A DNA stretch of 64,000 bases from Leptothrix discophora (GCF_030705305.1 NZ_JAUZEE010000006.1:186001-250000); one strand, 5' to 3'. Shown: positions 29,870 through 39,774, counted from the stretch's first letter. The notes: generated by a model from the sequence alone, not told the origin. Made by a program: numbers and translations.

Positions 29870-30628
29870 TCAGGCCGGGTTGTCGATGTCGATGTGGGTG
29901 TGGTGCAGGCCGTGCAGCGCGGCGACGTGGGCGGCCAGCGCCTGCGCGCCGTAGCGCTCGGTCGCGTGGTGGCCGCAGGCGACGAAGGCCACGCCGGTCT
30001 CGCGCGCCAGGTGGGCCTGGGGCTCGGAGATCTCGCCGGTCAGGAACAGGTCGGCGCCGGCCGCGATGGCCGGCTCGAACCAGCCTTGCGCGCCGCCGGT
30101 GCACCAGGCCACGCGCCGGATCGGCCGGCCGTCGCCGGGGATGCAGGTCGGCGTGCGCTGAAGCCGCGCGCCGATGTCGGTGGCGAGGCCCGTCGCGTCG
30201 CGCGGCGCCGCGTCGCCGGGCGTGCCGATCCAGCCGAGGTCCTTGTCGCCAAACCGGCCATCGGCCTGCCAGCCCAGCACCCGGCCGAGCTGCGCGTTGT
30301 TGCCCAGTTCGGAGTGGGCGTCCAGCGGCAGGTGGTAGGCGTAGAGGTTGATGTCGCGGGCCAGCAGCGCGGCCAGGCGGCGCTTCATCCAGCCGGTCAC
30401 GCGACCGTCCTGGCCGCGCCAGAACAGGCCGTGGTGGACCAGGATCGCGTCGGCCCCCGCATCGGCTGCAGCCTCGATCAACGCGAGGCTCGCGGTCACG
30501 CCGCTGACCAGGTGGCGGACCTCGGCGCGGCCCTCGACCTGCAGACCGTTCGGCCCATAATCGACGAAGCGGTCTGCTTGCAGCAGCGTGCCGAGGACTC
30601 CGGCAAGTTCATCCCGACCGATCACCAC
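29870..30628 (-). CDS. Nif3-like dinuclear metal centre protein
   Basis: A 252-residue NIF3/YbgI family protein with the conserved metal ligands in [21 protein letters not shown], and the C-terminal [12 protein letters not shown], plus DLFLTGE. Family members (for example E. coli YbgI) bind a dinuclear metal site; GTP cyclohydrolase-like or hydrolase roles have been suggested but not settled. I chose a GTG start at 30628 (a second GTG follows at 30625) because the open frame from 30667 would overlap the divergent protease gene. Confidence 0.9.
   Translation of the reverse strand: MVIGRDELAGVLGTLLQADRFVDYGPNGLQVEGRAEVRHLVSGVTASLALIEAAADAGADAILVHHGLFWRGQDGRVTGWMKRRLAALLARDINLYAYHLPLDAHSELGNNAQLGRVLGWQADGRFGDKDLGWIGTPGDAAPRDATGLATDIGARLQRTPTCIPGDGRPIRRVAWCTGGAQGWFEPAIAAGADLFLTGEISEPQAHLARETGVAFVACGHHATERYGAQALAAHVAALHGLHHTHIDIDNPA
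30534..30561 (+). promoter_or_regulatory. Candidate sigma-70 promoter of the DegP-like gene
   Basis: TCGACC (30534-30539), a 16-base spacer and CATAAT (30556-30561), about 80 bases before the protease ATG and inside the 5' part of nif3. Four of six and five of six matches to consensus. Weak but the only good candidate in a divergent gap of only 11 bases. Confidence 0.35.
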
Positions 30629-30639
30629 ATTCGTTCTCC

Positions 30640-31890
30640 ATGTTGATGCGCAGGCTCTGGCTGACATTCTCCCAGGCGGTCACGGTGGCCGTCGCCGTGG
30701 TCTTCGTGCTGGCCACGTTCAAGCCGGACTGGCTGCCGTCGGGTACATCGCCTGGCACGTCGTCCGGCGCGGCCGCGCCCAGCCTGCCCGGCGCCTTGCC
30801 GCAGGCGCTACCAGCCTCGGCGAACCTGCCCGCGTTGGCGGCCGAAGCCGGCGCCGATGCAGCTGTCCAGGGCTCGCCGAACAGCTTCGCGCGGGCCGCG
30901 CGGCGGGCCGCCCCGTCGGTCGTCAGCGTGGTCACGACCGGCGGCAGCCGGCAGGTCGACGAGGAGCCCGCCCCGCAGGGCACGGAGCCCTGGTTCCGGC
31001 GCTTCTTCGGCGACAAGGGCAACCCGGCGGTGCCGTCGACCGGCATGGGCTCGGCGGTGATCGTCTCGGCCGACGGCTACCTGCTGACCAACAACCACGT
31101 GATCGAGGGCGCCGGGCGCATCGAGGTCGTGCTCAACGATGGCCGGCGCTTGCAGGCCCGCACGGTCGGGGCCGATCCGGAGAGCGACCTGGCGGTGCTC
31201 AAGGTCGATGCCGAGGGCCTGCCGATGGTGAGCTTCGGCCAGTCCGACGTGCTGCAGGTGGGTGACGCGGTGCTGGCCATCGGCAACCCGTTCAACGTCG
31301 GGCAGACGGTGACCTCGGGCATCGTCAGCGCGCTGGGTCGCAGCGGGCTGGGCCTCAACACCTTCGAGAGCTTCATCCAGACCGATGCGGCCATCAACCC
31401 GGGCAACTCGGGCGGTGCGCTGGTCGACGTGGAGGGCCGCCTGCTGGGCATCAACACGGCCATCTACTCGCGCTCCGGCGGCAGCATGGGCATCGGCTTC
31501 GCGATCCCGGTGGCGACCGCACGCCAGGTCATGGACGGCCTGATCCGCAACGGCGTCGTCACGCGTGGCTGGATCGGCGTGCAGCCGCGCGACCTCACGC
31601 CCGAGCTGGCGCAGTCCATCCAGATCGCCGAGGACACGCGCGGCGTGCTGATCGTCGGCGTGCTCGACGATGGCCCGGCCGCCCAGGCTGGCGTGCGTCC
31701 GGGCGACGTGGTGCAGCAGGTCGGCGGGCATGTGGTGGCCAGCACCGCCCAGTTGCTCAACGAGGTGGCAGCCCTGCCGCCGCAGAGCCGCGCCAACCTG
31801 AGGCTGTTGCGCGCCGGCCGTGAGATCGACGTGCAGGTGAAGGTGGCACAACGACCGCGTCAGCGGCCTTCGGCGACCGACGGGAAGTGA
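30640..31890 (+). CDS. DegP/DegS-type trypsin-like serine protease with one PDZ domain
   Basis: A 416-residue periplasmic, membrane-tethered protease. An N-terminal membrane segment (residues 9-27) and a Pro/Ala/Ser-rich linker precede the HtrA protease domain with His153 (TNNHVIEG), Asp183 (ESDLAVLK) and Ser257 ([11 protein letters not shown]). One PDZ domain follows (~300-400: [23 protein letters not shown]). One PDZ plus an anchor resembles DegS rather than the soluble two-PDZ DegP; in relatives such genes are called degQ, mucD or degS-like. It converges on tatC, their stops one base apart. The start may be the ATG at 30646. Confidence 0.93.
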   Translation: MLMRRLWLTFSQAVTVAVAVVFVLATFKPDWLPSGTSPGTSSGAAAPSLPGALPQALPASANLPALAAEAGADAAVQGSPNSFARAARRAAPSVVSVVTTGGSRQVDEEPAPQGTEPWFRRFFGDKGNPAVPSTGMGSAVIVSADGYLLTNNHVIEGAGRIEVVLNDGRRLQARTVGADPESDLAVLKVDAEGLPMVSFGQSDVLQVGDAVLAIGNPFNVGQTVTSGIVSALGRSGLGLNTFESFIQTDAAINPGNSGGALVDVEGRLLGINTAIYSRSGGSMGIGFAIPVATARQVMDGLIRNGVVTRGWIGVQPRDLTPELAQSIQIAEDTRGVLIVGVLDDGPAAQAGVRPGDVVQQVGGHVVASTAQLLNEVAALPPQSRANLRLLRAGREIDVQVKVAQRPRQRPSATDGK

Positions 31891-31891
31891 G

Positions 31892-32680
31892 TCAGGACGC
31901 CGCGCCGTCCGCCCCTTCCGGCGCCTTGGTGTGCTTGATGAAGACCTGTGCCGCGTAGATGCCGATCTCGTAGAGCAGGCCCATCGGCAGCAGCAGCGCC
32001 ACCATCGAGACCGCGTCCGGCGGCGTCACCAGGCCGGCGACGGCGGCGGCGGCGACCCAGAAATAGCGGCGGAAGTCGCGCAGCTGCTGGATCGTCACGA
32101 TGCCCAGGCGGGCGAGGATGACGACCGCCACCGGCACCTCGAAGGCCACGCCGAAGGCGAGGAACATCGTGATGACGAAGTCTAGGTAGGCCTCGATGTC
32201 CGGACTGACCGCGACCGACTGCGGCGCCATCGACTGGATCGCCGGGAAGGCCTGGCCGAACACGAAGAAGTAGCAGAAGGCGACGCCGGTGTAGAACAGC
32301 AGCGTGCTGGTCACCACCAGCGGCAGGATCAGGCGCTGCTCGTGCTTGTAGAGGCCCGGCGCGACGAAGGCCCAGACCTGGAACAGCACCCAGGGCAGCG
32401 CCACCCCGAAGGCCGCCAGCGCGGTCACCTTGATCGGGATCAGGAAGGGCGAGACGACGCCCACCGCGATCATCTTGGAGCCCTGCGGCAGGGCGGCCAC
32501 CAGCGGATGCGCCAGCAGGTCGTAGAGCTGCGACGGGCCGGGAAAGAAGGCCAGCAGCGCGAAGATCGCGCCGACGCCGTAGACGGCCTTGAGCAGGCGG
32601 TCGCGCAGCTCGATCAGGTGACTGACGAAGGGCTGCTCGGTGCCGGCGAGTTCGTCTTGGGAGTTGGGGGTCTGGCTCAC
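31892..32680 (-). CDS. tatC: Twin-arginine translocase subunit TatC
   Basis: A 262-residue six-span protein. Conserved features include the N-terminal FVSHLIELRDRLLKAV with the Glu/Arg used in signal-peptide binding, the periplasmic loop after LLDPLVAAL-like segments, FVAPGLYKHEQR and the membrane segment FGVAFEVPV. With TatA and TatB it exports folded proteins bearing RR signal peptides. Last gene of a hisI-hisE-hinT-tatABC run on this strand. Confidence 0.96.
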   Translation of the reverse strand: MSQTPNSQDELAGTEQPFVSHLIELRDRLLKAVYGVGAIFALLAFFPGPSQLYDLLAHPLVAALPQGSKMIAVGVVSPFLIPIKVTALAAFGVALPWVLFQVWAFVAPGLYKHEQRLILPLVVTSTLLFYTGVAFCYFFVFGQAFPAIQSMAPQSVAVSPDIEAYLDFVITMFLAFGVAFEVPVAVVILARLGIVTIQQLRDFRRYFWVAAAAVAGLVTPPDAVSMVALLLPMGLLYEIGIYAAQVFIKHTKAPEGADGAAS

Positions 32681-32771
32681 GGGCGACGGCGCTGCAGCGC
32701 GTTCAGGAGGGGTGGAAATCCGCAGGGCGCCGGCCGGATCGGCGCAGCGTCCTGCGGCTGGGGCGCGAGGC

Positions 32772-33251
32772 TCAGCCGAGCCGGCGCGGCCGATGGCGCA
32801 TCACGCGCGCCGCGCCCGACTGCACATGGCGGCGCACGCCTTCGCGCTGCTTGTACCACTGGGGCGTGGCACCGACCTTCAGGCGCCATTTCTTGCCCGG
32901 ATGGCGGTACTCCGGCGGCGGGGGCTCCCAGCCGGTGCCGCTGGCGTAGGGATCGCTCGACGAGGTGTAGGACGTGTCCGCGCCGTCCAGCGCCGAGCCG
33001 ATCTCGTTGACGCTGTCGTTGACGCTGCGGTCGATGTCGCGCGCGGCATCGTCGAACTGCGCCTTCATCTTGTTGAGTTCTTCGATCTCGATCGAGCGGT
33101 TGACCTCGGCCTTGACGTCCGAGACATAACGCTGCGCCCGGCCGAGCAGCGTGCCGGCCATGCGGGCGACCTTGGGCAGGCGTTCCGGGCCGATCACGAC
33201 CAGCGCGATGCCGCCGACGATCAGCAGCTTGGTGACACCGATGTCGAACAT
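32772..33251 (-). CDS. tatB: Twin-arginine translocase subunit TatB
   Basis: A 159-residue protein with the TatB N-terminal membrane helix (FDIGVTKLLIVGGIALVVIG), the hinge GPERLP that distinguishes TatB from TatA, an amphipathic helix (ARMAGTLLGRAQRYVSDVKA) and a long, poorly conserved tail. It forms the receptor complex with TatC. 95 bases after tatA and 91 before tatC. Confidence 0.95.
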   Translation of the reverse strand: MFDIGVTKLLIVGGIALVVIGPERLPKVARMAGTLLGRAQRYVSDVKAEVNRSIEIEELNKMKAQFDDAARDIDRSVNDSVNEIGSALDGADTSYTSSSDPYASGTGWEPPPPEYRHPGKKWRLKVGATPQWYKQREGVRRHVQSGAARVMRHRPRRLG

Positions 33252-33346
33252 GGATCAGTCCGTGCAGAAGCGACACGGCCGCGCCTGGGCGGTCGTCGTG
33301 ACCGTCCGGCCGCGGCCGGTGGAAAGGCGTGCGCGAGCCGCGAAGG

Positions 33347-33595
33347 TCACTTGACCTTGGCTTCGACGTCGACGGTCTGGGCGTCGGCGGCGCGCTTCTC
33401 GGTCGTCACCTGGGCCGAAGGTGCGGCGGCGGCTGCGGCAGCGTCGGCCGCGACCTTGTCGCTGTCCTTCATGCCGTCCTTGAAGCCCTTCACCGCGCCG
33501 CCGAGGTCGGAGCCGATGTTCTTGAGCTTCTTGGTGCCGAAGATCAGCACGATGATGACGAGGAAGATGATCAGGTGGGTGGTGGACAGGCCCAT
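33347..33595 (-). CDS. tatA: Twin-arginine translocase subunit TatA
   Basis: An 82-residue protein: one N-terminal membrane helix ([17 protein letters not shown]), the [14 protein letters not shown] hinge and amphipathic helix, and an Ala-rich charged tail. It forms the variable-size translocation pore. 109 bases after hinT. Confidence 0.95.
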   Translation of the reverse strand: MGLSTTHLIIFLVIIVLIFGTKKLKNIGSDLGGAVKGFKDGMKDSDKVAADAAAAAAAPSAQVTTEKRAADAQTVDVEAKVK

Positions 33596-33704
33596 GGTGT
33601 CGCTCCGGAAGGTCGTTTCAGTTCGAAAAAGATTCTAGACGTGGGCCCCAGGGCCCCTCGTGTCAGATGCCATCGCGGCTCAGGGGTTCAACCGCGTTTC
33701 GGGT

Positions 33705-34052
33705 TCAACCGTGTTTCCACGGTCGCGGGCCGCCCATCACGTGCAGGTGCAGGTGATGGACTTCCTGGCCGCCATCGTGACCGGTGTTGATGACGACCCG
33801 GAATCCGTTGTTCGCGCCTTGTTCGCGGGCCAGCTTCGGGGCCAGCGCGAGCATGCGGCCCAGCAGCGGGGCGTGGCTGTCGTCGGCATCGGCCAGGCTG
33901 GCGACGTGGACCTTCGGGATCACCAGCAGGTGGACCGGCGCGGCCGGGTGGATGTCCTTGAAGACCAGCAGCTCGTCGTCCTCGTGGACCTTGGCCGACG
34001 GGATCTGACCGGTGGCGATCTTGCAGAACAGGCAGTTCGGGTCGTGGCTCAT
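33705..34052 (-). CDS. hinT: HIT-family hydrolase, HinT type
   Basis: A 115-residue histidine-triad protein: zinc-site Cys7 and Cys10 (CLFCKI), the conserved helix region, and the catalytic triad His100, His102 and His104 in VHHLHLHVMGG. HinT proteins are purine nucleoside phosphoramidases; the physiological role is unclear. Its place between hisE and tatA is typical of Burkholderiales. Confidence 0.94.
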   Translation of the reverse strand: MSHDPNCLFCKIATGQIPSAKVHEDDELLVFKDIHPAAPVHLLVIPKVHVASLADADDSHAPLLGRMLALAPKLAREQGANNGFRVVINTGHDGGQEVHHLHLHVMGGPRPWKHG

Positions 34053-34103
34053 GGCGGATGGGAAGCTCGAAGCGCGGGAGTGGGTGGAAGGTTCCGGGCC
34101 GGC

Positions 34104-34475
34104 TCAGCCCTGCGGCGGCTGGCTGCGCTGGGCGAATTCCTGCAGGCCGGACAGGCCCTCGCGGCGGCGAAGTTCGGCCAGCACGTCGTCGGGCCCGAGG
34201 TCGAACTGCGACAGCACGATCAGGCTGTGGAACCACAGGTCGGCCATCTCGTAGACGACCTGCTCGCGGTCACCGTCCTTGGCGGCGATGACGACCTCGG
34301 TGGCCTCCTCGCCGACCTTCTTGAGCATGCTGTCCAGGCCCTTGTGGACCAGCTTGGCGACGTAGCTCTTGCCCGGATCGGCGGCCCGGCGCTGGGCGAT
34401 CACGGCGGCCAGGGCGCGCAGCGTGTCGGCGCTGTCGGGGAGGTGGGTGAGGTGGGGTGCGGCGGGGTTCGTCAT
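34104..34475 (-). CDS. hisE: Phosphoribosyl-ATP pyrophosphatase
   Basis: A 123-residue MazG-like enzyme that hydrolyses PR-ATP to PR-AMP, the second step of histidine synthesis. The signature is [17 protein letters not shown], with the metal-binding Glu residues, followed by [14 protein letters not shown]. Its ATG overlaps the hisI stop (ATGA). Here hisE and hisI are separate proteins rather than a HisIE fusion. Confidence 0.96.
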   Translation of the reverse strand: MTNPAAPHLTHLPDSADTLRALAAVIAQRRAADPGKSYVAKLVHKGLDSMLKKVGEEATEVVIAAKDGDREQVVYEMADLWFHSLIVLSQFDLGPDDVLAELRRREGLSGLQEFAQRSQPPQG

Positions 34476-34876
34476 GCGCGGTAGATGGTGGCCGGATCCT
34501 TGATCACCGGCTCGACGCTGACCCACTGGTCGCCGTCGAGGCGCTGGTAGAAGCAGGAGTGGCGGCCGGTGTGGCAGGCGATGCCGGGTTCGTGGCCGAG
34601 CTGCTCGACGCGCAGCAGCACGACGTCGTTGTCGCAGTCCAGGCGGATCTCGCGGACCGTCTGCACATGGCCCGACTCCTCGCCCTTGTGCCAGAGCTTG
34701 CCGCGCGAGCGGCTCCAGTAGACGGCCACGCCGCGTTCGACGGTCAGGGCCAGGGCCTCGCGGTTCATCCAGGCGAACATCAGCACGTCGTTGCTGTGCC
34801 ATTCCTGGGCGATCACGGGCACCAGGCCGTCGGCGGTCCAGGTGATGTTGTCGAGCCAAGGTGTGGGGAGAAGCAT
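34472..34876 (-). CDS. hisI: Phosphoribosyl-AMP cyclohydrolase
   Basis: A 134-residue enzyme that opens the adenine ring of PR-AMP (third step). Conserved blocks are [30 protein letters not shown], and the zinc/magnesium ligands DCDND and [14 protein letters not shown]. It lies 20 kb from hisF and points the other way, divergent from pdxA across 91 bases that must hold both promoters. Confidence 0.96.
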   Translation of the reverse strand: MLLPTPWLDNITWTADGLVPVIAQEWHSNDVLMFAWMNREALALTVERGVAVYWSRSRGKLWHKGEESGHVQTVREIRLDCDNDVVLLRVEQLGHEPGIACHTGRHSCFYQRLDGDQWVSVEPVIKDPATIYRA

Positions 34877-34967
34877 GGGTTCAGTGTAGCAATCGACCCA
34901 TCACGCAAGTCCCGTGCGAGGGCATCGACAATGGCCGCACCGACCCCTTCAGGACGCCCTTCACGCC

Positions 34968-36035
34968 ATGCCATCCGCCGCCGCCCTGCGCACCGACCTG
35001 CCGCTGCTCGTCTCGATGGGCGACCCCTGCGGCATCGGCCCCGAGACCCTCGTCGCGGCGGCGATGCGCGGCGAGCTGGACGATGCGGTGGTGGTCGGCG
35101 ATCCGGCCGTGCTGCAGCGCGCCGCCGGCTTCGTGCGGCGCGCGCCGCGTGCGGCGGGACGGGACACGCCAGACGACGGTCCGCGCCTGCCGATCGCCGT
35201 GGTCGGGGCAGTGGCCGATGCGCGCGACCTGCCGCCCGGCGTGCTGGCGGTCTGGCCGCTGCGGGACGGTCCGGCCGTGCTGGCGGCGCTGCCAATCGGA
35301 CAGGTCCATGCCGATGCCGGCCGTGCTGCCGCGCAGGCGGTGCGCCAGGCCGCCCGCGCGGTCCAGGCCGGGCAGGGCGCCGCGCTGGTCACCGCGCCGC
35401 TGCACAAGGAGGCGCTGGCCGCTGCCGGCGAGCACCATCCCGGTCACACCGAGCTGCTGGCCGAACTGGCCGGCGCACCGGGCGCACCGGCCGACGTCCG
35501 CATGATGCTGGCCAACGACCAGCTCAAGACCGTGCTGGTGACGGTCCACTGCGCGCTGCGCGAGGCGATCGACCGGGTCACCTTCGATGCCGTGCGGGAC
35601 ACGCTGCGCATCGCCCACCGCAGCGCGGCGGCCTGGGGCCAGCCGCGGCCGCGCATCGCGGTGGCCGGCCTGAACCCGCATGCCGGCGAGGGCGGGCTGT
35701 TCGGCCGCGAGGAGATCGAGACCATCGCCCCGGCCATCGCTGCCGCGCGTGCCGAAGGCATCGACGCCAGCGGCCCGCATGCGCCCGACACCGTCTTCAT
35801 GCGGGCCCGCCAGGGCGAGTTCGACCTGGTGCTGGCGATGTACCACGACCAGGGCCTGATCCCGGTCAAGTACCTCGGGCTGGACGAAGGTGTCAACGTC
35901 ACGCTGGGCCTGCCCTTCGTGCGCACCAGCCCGGACCACGGCACCGCCTTCGACATCGCCGGACGTGGCGTGGCCGATCCGGCCAGCCTGATCGCCGCAC
36001 TGCGCATGGCGCGCCGGCTGATCGCCGGCCGCTGA
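34968..36035 (+). CDS. pdxA: 4-hydroxythreonine-4-phosphate dehydrogenase
   Basis: A 355-residue enzyme of pyridoxal phosphate synthesis (DXP-dependent route). It opens LLVSMGDPCGIGPETLVAAA, and carries the metal-binding His residues in APLHKEALAAAG with HTELLAEL, ANDQLKTVLVTVHCALREA, and YHDQGLIPVKYLG; it ends FVRTSPDHGTAFDIAGRGVA. The ATG at 34968 has AGGACG upstream and starts just before the domain; the ATG at 34914 would lie on the hisI promoter. Confidence 0.95.
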   Translation: MPSAAALRTDLPLLVSMGDPCGIGPETLVAAAMRGELDDAVVVGDPAVLQRAAGFVRRAPRAAGRDTPDDGPRLPIAVVGAVADARDLPPGVLAVWPLRDGPAVLAALPIGQVHADAGRAAAQAVRQAARAVQAGQGAALVTAPLHKEALAAAGEHHPGHTELLAELAGAPGAPADVRMMLANDQLKTVLVTVHCALREAIDRVTFDAVRDTLRIAHRSAAAWGQPRPRIAVAGLNPHAGEGGLFGREEIETIAPAIAAARAEGIDASGPHAPDTVFMRARQGEFDLVLAMYHDQGLIPVKYLGLDEGVNVTLGLPFVRTSPDHGTAFDIAGRGVADPASLIAALRMARRLIAGR

Positions 36036-36042
36036 ACCAGGT

Positions 36043-36089
36043 CCTCGCTCAGCCCCAAAGGGGGAGCGACGACGTATCTGTCGGCGAGG
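36043..36089. repeat. Palindromic intergenic repeat, copy C
   Basis: Between convergent pdxA and ubiA. CGCT..CCCC-AAA-GGGGG-AGCG (36046-36068) forms the first hairpin; outer arms CCTCGC (36043-36048) and GCGAGG (36084-36089) enclose it and a second degenerate hairpin around GACGTATCTGTC. It shares the order and much of the sequence of copy A inside hisH. As it lies three bases before the ubiA stop, it probably serves as a bidirectional terminator. Confidence 0.7.
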
Positions 36090-36092
36090 GCC

Positions 36093-36962
36093 TCACAGGT
36101 ATGACAAGGCGATGCCGGCGAACACCGCGAAGCCCAGCCAGTGGTTGGCGCGGAAGGCGCGGAAGCAGCCGTCGCGGCTGCGCTCGCGGATCAGCCGGTG
36201 GTGCCAGGCGGCCTGGCCGGCGGCCACCGCCAGCCCCGCCAGGTAGACCGCGCCCAGGCCCTGCGACAGGCCCATCCCGCCCCAGCTCGCCAGGTAGACG
36301 GCGTAGAAGGCCATGACGCCGGACACGTCGTGGCGGCCGAGCGTGATGGCCGAGGTCTGGATGCCGATGCGCAGGTCGTCGTCGCGGTCGACCATGGCGT
36401 ATTCGGTGTCATAGGCCAGCACCCAGAACAGGTTGCCCAGCAGCAGGCCCCAGGCCAGCGGCGGGATCTCGCCGCGCACGGCGGCGTAGGCCATCGGGAT
36501 GCCGAAGCTGAAGGCCACGCCCAGCACCGCCTGCGGCATCGAGACGTGGCGCTTGGCGTAGGGGTAGACCAGCGCGACGGCCAGCGCCGCGAAGGACCAG
36601 GCGATGGTGACGGCGTTGGTCGTCAGCACCAGGCCGAAGGCGAGCAGGGCCAGCACCGCGCCGACCGCCAGCGCCTCGCGCACCGACACCGCGCCGCGCG
36701 TGACCGGCCGCTGCGCGGTGCGCTTGACGTGGCGGTCGAACTCGCGGTCCGCGACGTCGTTGATGCAGCAACCGGCGCTGCGCATCAGCACCGTGCCGAG
36801 CGTGAACACCGTCAGCAGGTGCCAGCCGGGGAAGCCGCCGGCGGCCAGCCACAGCGCGGCCAGCGTCGGCCACAGCAGCAGCAGCCAGCCGGCCGGCCGG
36901 TTCCAGCGGATCAGGTCGAGGTACAGCGACAGGCGCGAGGCGGGCGGTGCGGTCAGGTCCAT
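36093..36962 (-). CDS. ubiA: 4-hydroxybenzoate octaprenyltransferase
   Basis: A 289-residue membrane prenyltransferase that attaches the polyprenyl tail to 4-hydroxybenzoate in ubiquinone synthesis. Both Asp-rich motifs are present, NDVADREFD (residues 68-76) and [17 protein letters not shown], with seven to nine membrane segments. It starts 121 bases after the GGDEF-EAL gene on the same strand. The intervening DNA is GC-palindromic but shows no gene. Confidence 0.95.
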   Translation of the reverse strand: MDLTAPPASRLSLYLDLIRWNRPAGWLLLLWPTLAALWLAAGGFPGWHLLTVFTLGTVLMRSAGCCINDVADREFDRHVKRTAQRPVTRGAVSVREALAVGAVLALLAFGLVLTTNAVTIAWSFAALAVALVYPYAKRHVSMPQAVLGVAFSFGIPMAYAAVRGEIPPLAWGLLLGNLFWVLAYDTEYAMVDRDDDLRIGIQTSAITLGRHDVSGVMAFYAVYLASWGGMGLSQGLGAVYLAGLAVAAGQAAWHHRLIRERSRDGCFRAFRANHWLGFAVFAGIALSYL

Positions 36963-37083
36963 GGCGGGAAATTATCGGCCGGCCGGCCCGGCCGATCGGT
37001 CCGGCCTGCGCCCGTCATGCCGTTTCGCCGGTGCTTCCGCTGCGCCCGTACAGCCGCGGCGCCCGTACTGCCACGTCGCCGAT

Positions 37084-39774
37084 TCAGCCCAGCGACATCG
37101 GCGCGGTCACCCGGCCGACGCCGTCCGGGCCGCTGGCGGGGCTGCCGATGACCGCCGCGGCCGGCAGGCCCTGGGCCTGCAGCGGCAGGCTGTCCTTCCA
37201 GGCGATGGGCATCGCGTCGGTCACGCCGGGCTGGAAGCTGGGCGGCACCACCGGACGCTGGTCGCGCCAGTTGCGCAGGAAGTTGCGGATCTCCTCGGCC
37301 GGCATCGGCCGGGCGGCCAGGAAGCCCTGGATCTGGTCGCAGCCCTCGTCGCCGAGCACCAGCACCTGGGCCGGTTCCTCGACGCCCTCGGCGACGGTCG
37401 CCATGCGCAGCGACTTGGCCAGCGCGACGATGTTGCGCACGATCGCGCGGGCGTCCCGGCTGACCAGCAGCTCGCGCACGAAGGCCCGGTCGATCTTGAG
37501 CGTGTCGAAGGGGAAGCGGCGCAGGTAGGCCAGCGACGAATAGCCGGTGCCGAAGTCGTCCAGCGCGATGCGCACGCCCAGGTCGTGCAGCCCGCGCAGC
37601 TGCTGCACGGTGCTGCGGTTCTCCTGGATGAAGACCGATTCGGTGATCTCCAGTTCGAGCCGGTGGGCCGCCAGGCCGGTGGTCTTGAGCGTGGACTCGA
37701 CCAGGCTGACGATGTTCTGCGCCATCAGCTGGACCGGCGACAGGTTGACCGCCAGCGACAGCTCGGCCGGCCAGCGCGCGGCGCAGCGGCAAGCCTCCTG
37801 CAGCGCCCATTCGCCCAGCGTCGTGATCAGGCCGCAGTCCTCGGCGATCGGGATGAACTCGACCGGCGGGATGTTGCCGTGCACCGGATGACGCCAGCGC
37901 ATCAGCGCCTCGAAGCCGGTGACGCGCCAGCCCTTGAGCTCGATCTTGGGCTGGAAGGCGAGCGAGAGCTGGCCCTGCTCGATCGCGTCACGCAGGTCGC
38001 GTTCCATGATCTGGCGCCGCCGCACCTGCTCGCCCAGGCGCTGGACGTAGAAGCGGGCGGTGCCCGGCGCATGCGACTTGGCGTCGTAGAGCGCCAGGTC
38101 GGCGTTCTGCAGCAGCTCATCGACCGCCAGGCCGTCGGCCGGGTAGCGCGAGATGCCGATGCTCATGCGCACCGGCAGCTGGGCGGCCTGCGCCGACACC
38201 GGCTCGGCCAGCGCGTCGAGCAGGCGCTGGGTCAGCTCGGCGATCGATGCGGTCTCGGTCAGGCCCTCGATCAGCACGGCGAACTCGTCGCCGCCGAGGC
38301 GCGCGACCACCGCCTCGCGCGGCAGGCAGTGGCGCAGGCGCTGGCCGACCTCGGCCAGCAGCGCGTCGCCGGCCGGGTGGCCGAAGGTGTCGTTGATGGT
38401 CTTGAAGTTGTCCAGGTCCATGCACAGGACGGCACCACCCTGTGTTCCCCGGCCGCCGGCGCTGCCGGGCCGCAGCCGCTGGATCGACGCCTCCAGCAGG
38501 ACCCGGAAATGGGCCCGGTTGGTCAGCCCGGTGAGGGTATCGAAATGGGCCAGCCAGGACAGCCGGCGGTCGGCCAGGCGGGCCTGCGTGACGTCGCGGG
38601 CAACCCCTCGCCAGCCCATCGCGGTGCCGTCCTCGTCGGTCAGCGGCTTGGCGGTCAGCGACCACCAGCAGGCCTGGCCGCGGATCATCAGCGGCACCAG
38701 CAGGTCGCGGAACGGCCGGCCTTCGGTCAGGCAGCGTTGCAGCAGGCCGCGCGATTCGCGCTCGCCGTCGGGCAGGTCGCGCTGCAGCTGCTGGATCACC
38801 GCCAGCAGCGGCCGGCGGTTGAGTTCGCTCGTCGGCAGGCCGATCGCGCCGGCCAGGCGACGCGTGACGCGCTGCAGGCGGCCGGCGGCGTCGATCTCCC
38901 ACAGCACATCGGCGCCCTGGTCCTCGAAGTCGCGCAGCAGCAGGCTGATCAGCTCGCCCTGCTGCTGTGACAGGTGCTCGGCGCGCACGCGGGCCGCCAG
39001 GCTCTGCGCGGTCCAGCGCACCGCGCTGGCCAGCACGGCGATGCAGCCGCCCCACAGCAGCAGGCCGATGCCGTCGAATGCGCCGGGATAGAGGCCCTGG
39101 GTCACCAGCAGCGCCGCGCTCAGGCCGCCCAGGAAGGCGTAGGCGGCATTCGGCACGCTGGCCAGCGTCACCGAACCGATGGCGCACAGGCCGATCAGCC
39201 CGGCCGTGACCAGGCTGCGGTCGCCGCCGGACTGCGCCAGCATCCAGCCCGGCATCAGTCCCCAGACCACGCCGAACAGGCCGGCGCCGGCGGTCAGGCG
39301 ACGCAACAGCGGCGCGCCGACCTTGCGGCGTGGCTCGCGGCGTCCGTTCCACCAGAACTGCGCCAGCGCCAGCTCCATGGCCGTCACCAGCAGGGCCCAG
39401 AGCCAGACGCTCGGATCGATCGCCGCACGCGGCCCGAAGGCGGCCAGCAGCAGCGTGATCACCAGGCTGGCGCCGAGGGCGGCCGGCAGGTGGCGCTGCA
39501 GCGCGTCGGCCTGGCGCAGGCGCATCAGGTCGGCGCTGGCGCGCTGGTCGGCATCGGGACGCGGCGATCTCGGCGGTCGGTCGTCCGCCCGGCGGGTCTG
39601 GCGACGTCGCTCGGAGGCGGCCGGGCGCGACGCCGGTCCGGCGGCGCGGCTGGACGAGGGACGGGGCGGCGGGCGGGACGCGGGGGACGTGGGCGTGGGC
39701 TCTGGCATGCGGTCTCGACGCCGCCAGGGAGAGCGGTCGGTCGTGATCGCTGTTTCGGCCGCCCGATCCGGCAC
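37084..39774 (-). CDS. Membrane GGDEF-EAL c-di-GMP protein
   Basis: An 896-residue protein. A Pro/Arg/Ser-rich N terminus (1-85) is followed by six or seven membrane segments (~95-255) resembling a MASE-type sensor, a coiled stretch, a PAS-like domain (~290-400), GGDEF (active-site GGDEF at 494-498 in ARLGGDEFAVL) and EAL (FEALMRW at 621-627, plus LALYDAKSHAP, TESVFIQEN and ALDDFGTGYSSL). Both active-site motifs look intact, so it could make and degrade c-di-GMP. An ATG at residue 23 (39708) is an alternative start. Position beside motility genes fits a role in the swim/attach decision (inference). Confidence 0.93.
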   Translation of the reverse strand: MPDRAAETAITTDRSPWRRRDRMPEPTPTSPASRPPPRPSSSRAAGPASRPAASERRRQTRRADDRPPRSPRPDADQRASADLMRLRQADALQRHLPAALGASLVITLLLAAFGPRAAIDPSVWLWALLVTAMELALAQFWWNGRREPRRKVGAPLLRRLTAGAGLFGVVWGLMPGWMLAQSGGDRSLVTAGLIGLCAIGSVTLASVPNAAYAFLGGLSAALLVTQGLYPGAFDGIGLLLWGGCIAVLASAVRWTAQSLAARVRAEHLSQQQGELISLLLRDFEDQGADVLWEIDAAGRLQRVTRRLAGAIGLPTSELNRRPLLAVIQQLQRDLPDGERESRGLLQRCLTEGRPFRDLLVPLMIRGQACWWSLTAKPLTDEDGTAMGWRGVARDVTQARLADRRLSWLAHFDTLTGLTNRAHFRVLLEASIQRLRPGSAGGRGTQGGAVLCMDLDNFKTINDTFGHPAGDALLAEVGQRLRHCLPREAVVARLGGDEFAVLIEGLTETASIAELTQRLLDALAEPVSAQAAQLPVRMSIGISRYPADGLAVDELLQNADLALYDAKSHAPGTARFYVQRLGEQVRRRQIMERDLRDAIEQGQLSLAFQPKIELKGWRVTGFEALMRWRHPVHGNIPPVEFIPIAEDCGLITTLGEWALQEACRCAARWPAELSLAVNLSPVQLMAQNIVSLVESTLKTTGLAAHRLELEITESVFIQENRSTVQQLRGLHDLGVRIALDDFGTGYSSLAYLRRFPFDTLKIDRAFVRELLVSRDARAIVRNIVALAKSLRMATVAEGVEEPAQVLVLGDEGCDQIQGFLAARPMPAEEIRNFLRNWRDQRPVVPPSFQPGVTDAMPIAWKDSLPLQAQGLPAAAVIGSPASGPDGVGRVTAPMSLG

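Noticed and set aside
30629-30667. A longer nif3 starting at 30667
   Set aside because: It would overlap the start of the divergent protease gene by 28 bases, and the added residues precede the conserved domain; a GTG at 30628 is adequate.
14371-36089. Recombination between repeat copies B and C as the direct cause of the his-locus inversion
   Set aside because: Copy C lies beyond pdxA, so inverting between the two repeats would not restore hisF next to hisI; the breakpoints must be elsewhere or the event was more complex.
36604-38970. A 788-codon plus-strand frame opposite ubiA and the GGDEF-EAL gene
   Set aside because: Both minus-strand genes carry intact catalytic motifs, while the plus frame is low-complexity and matches no family.
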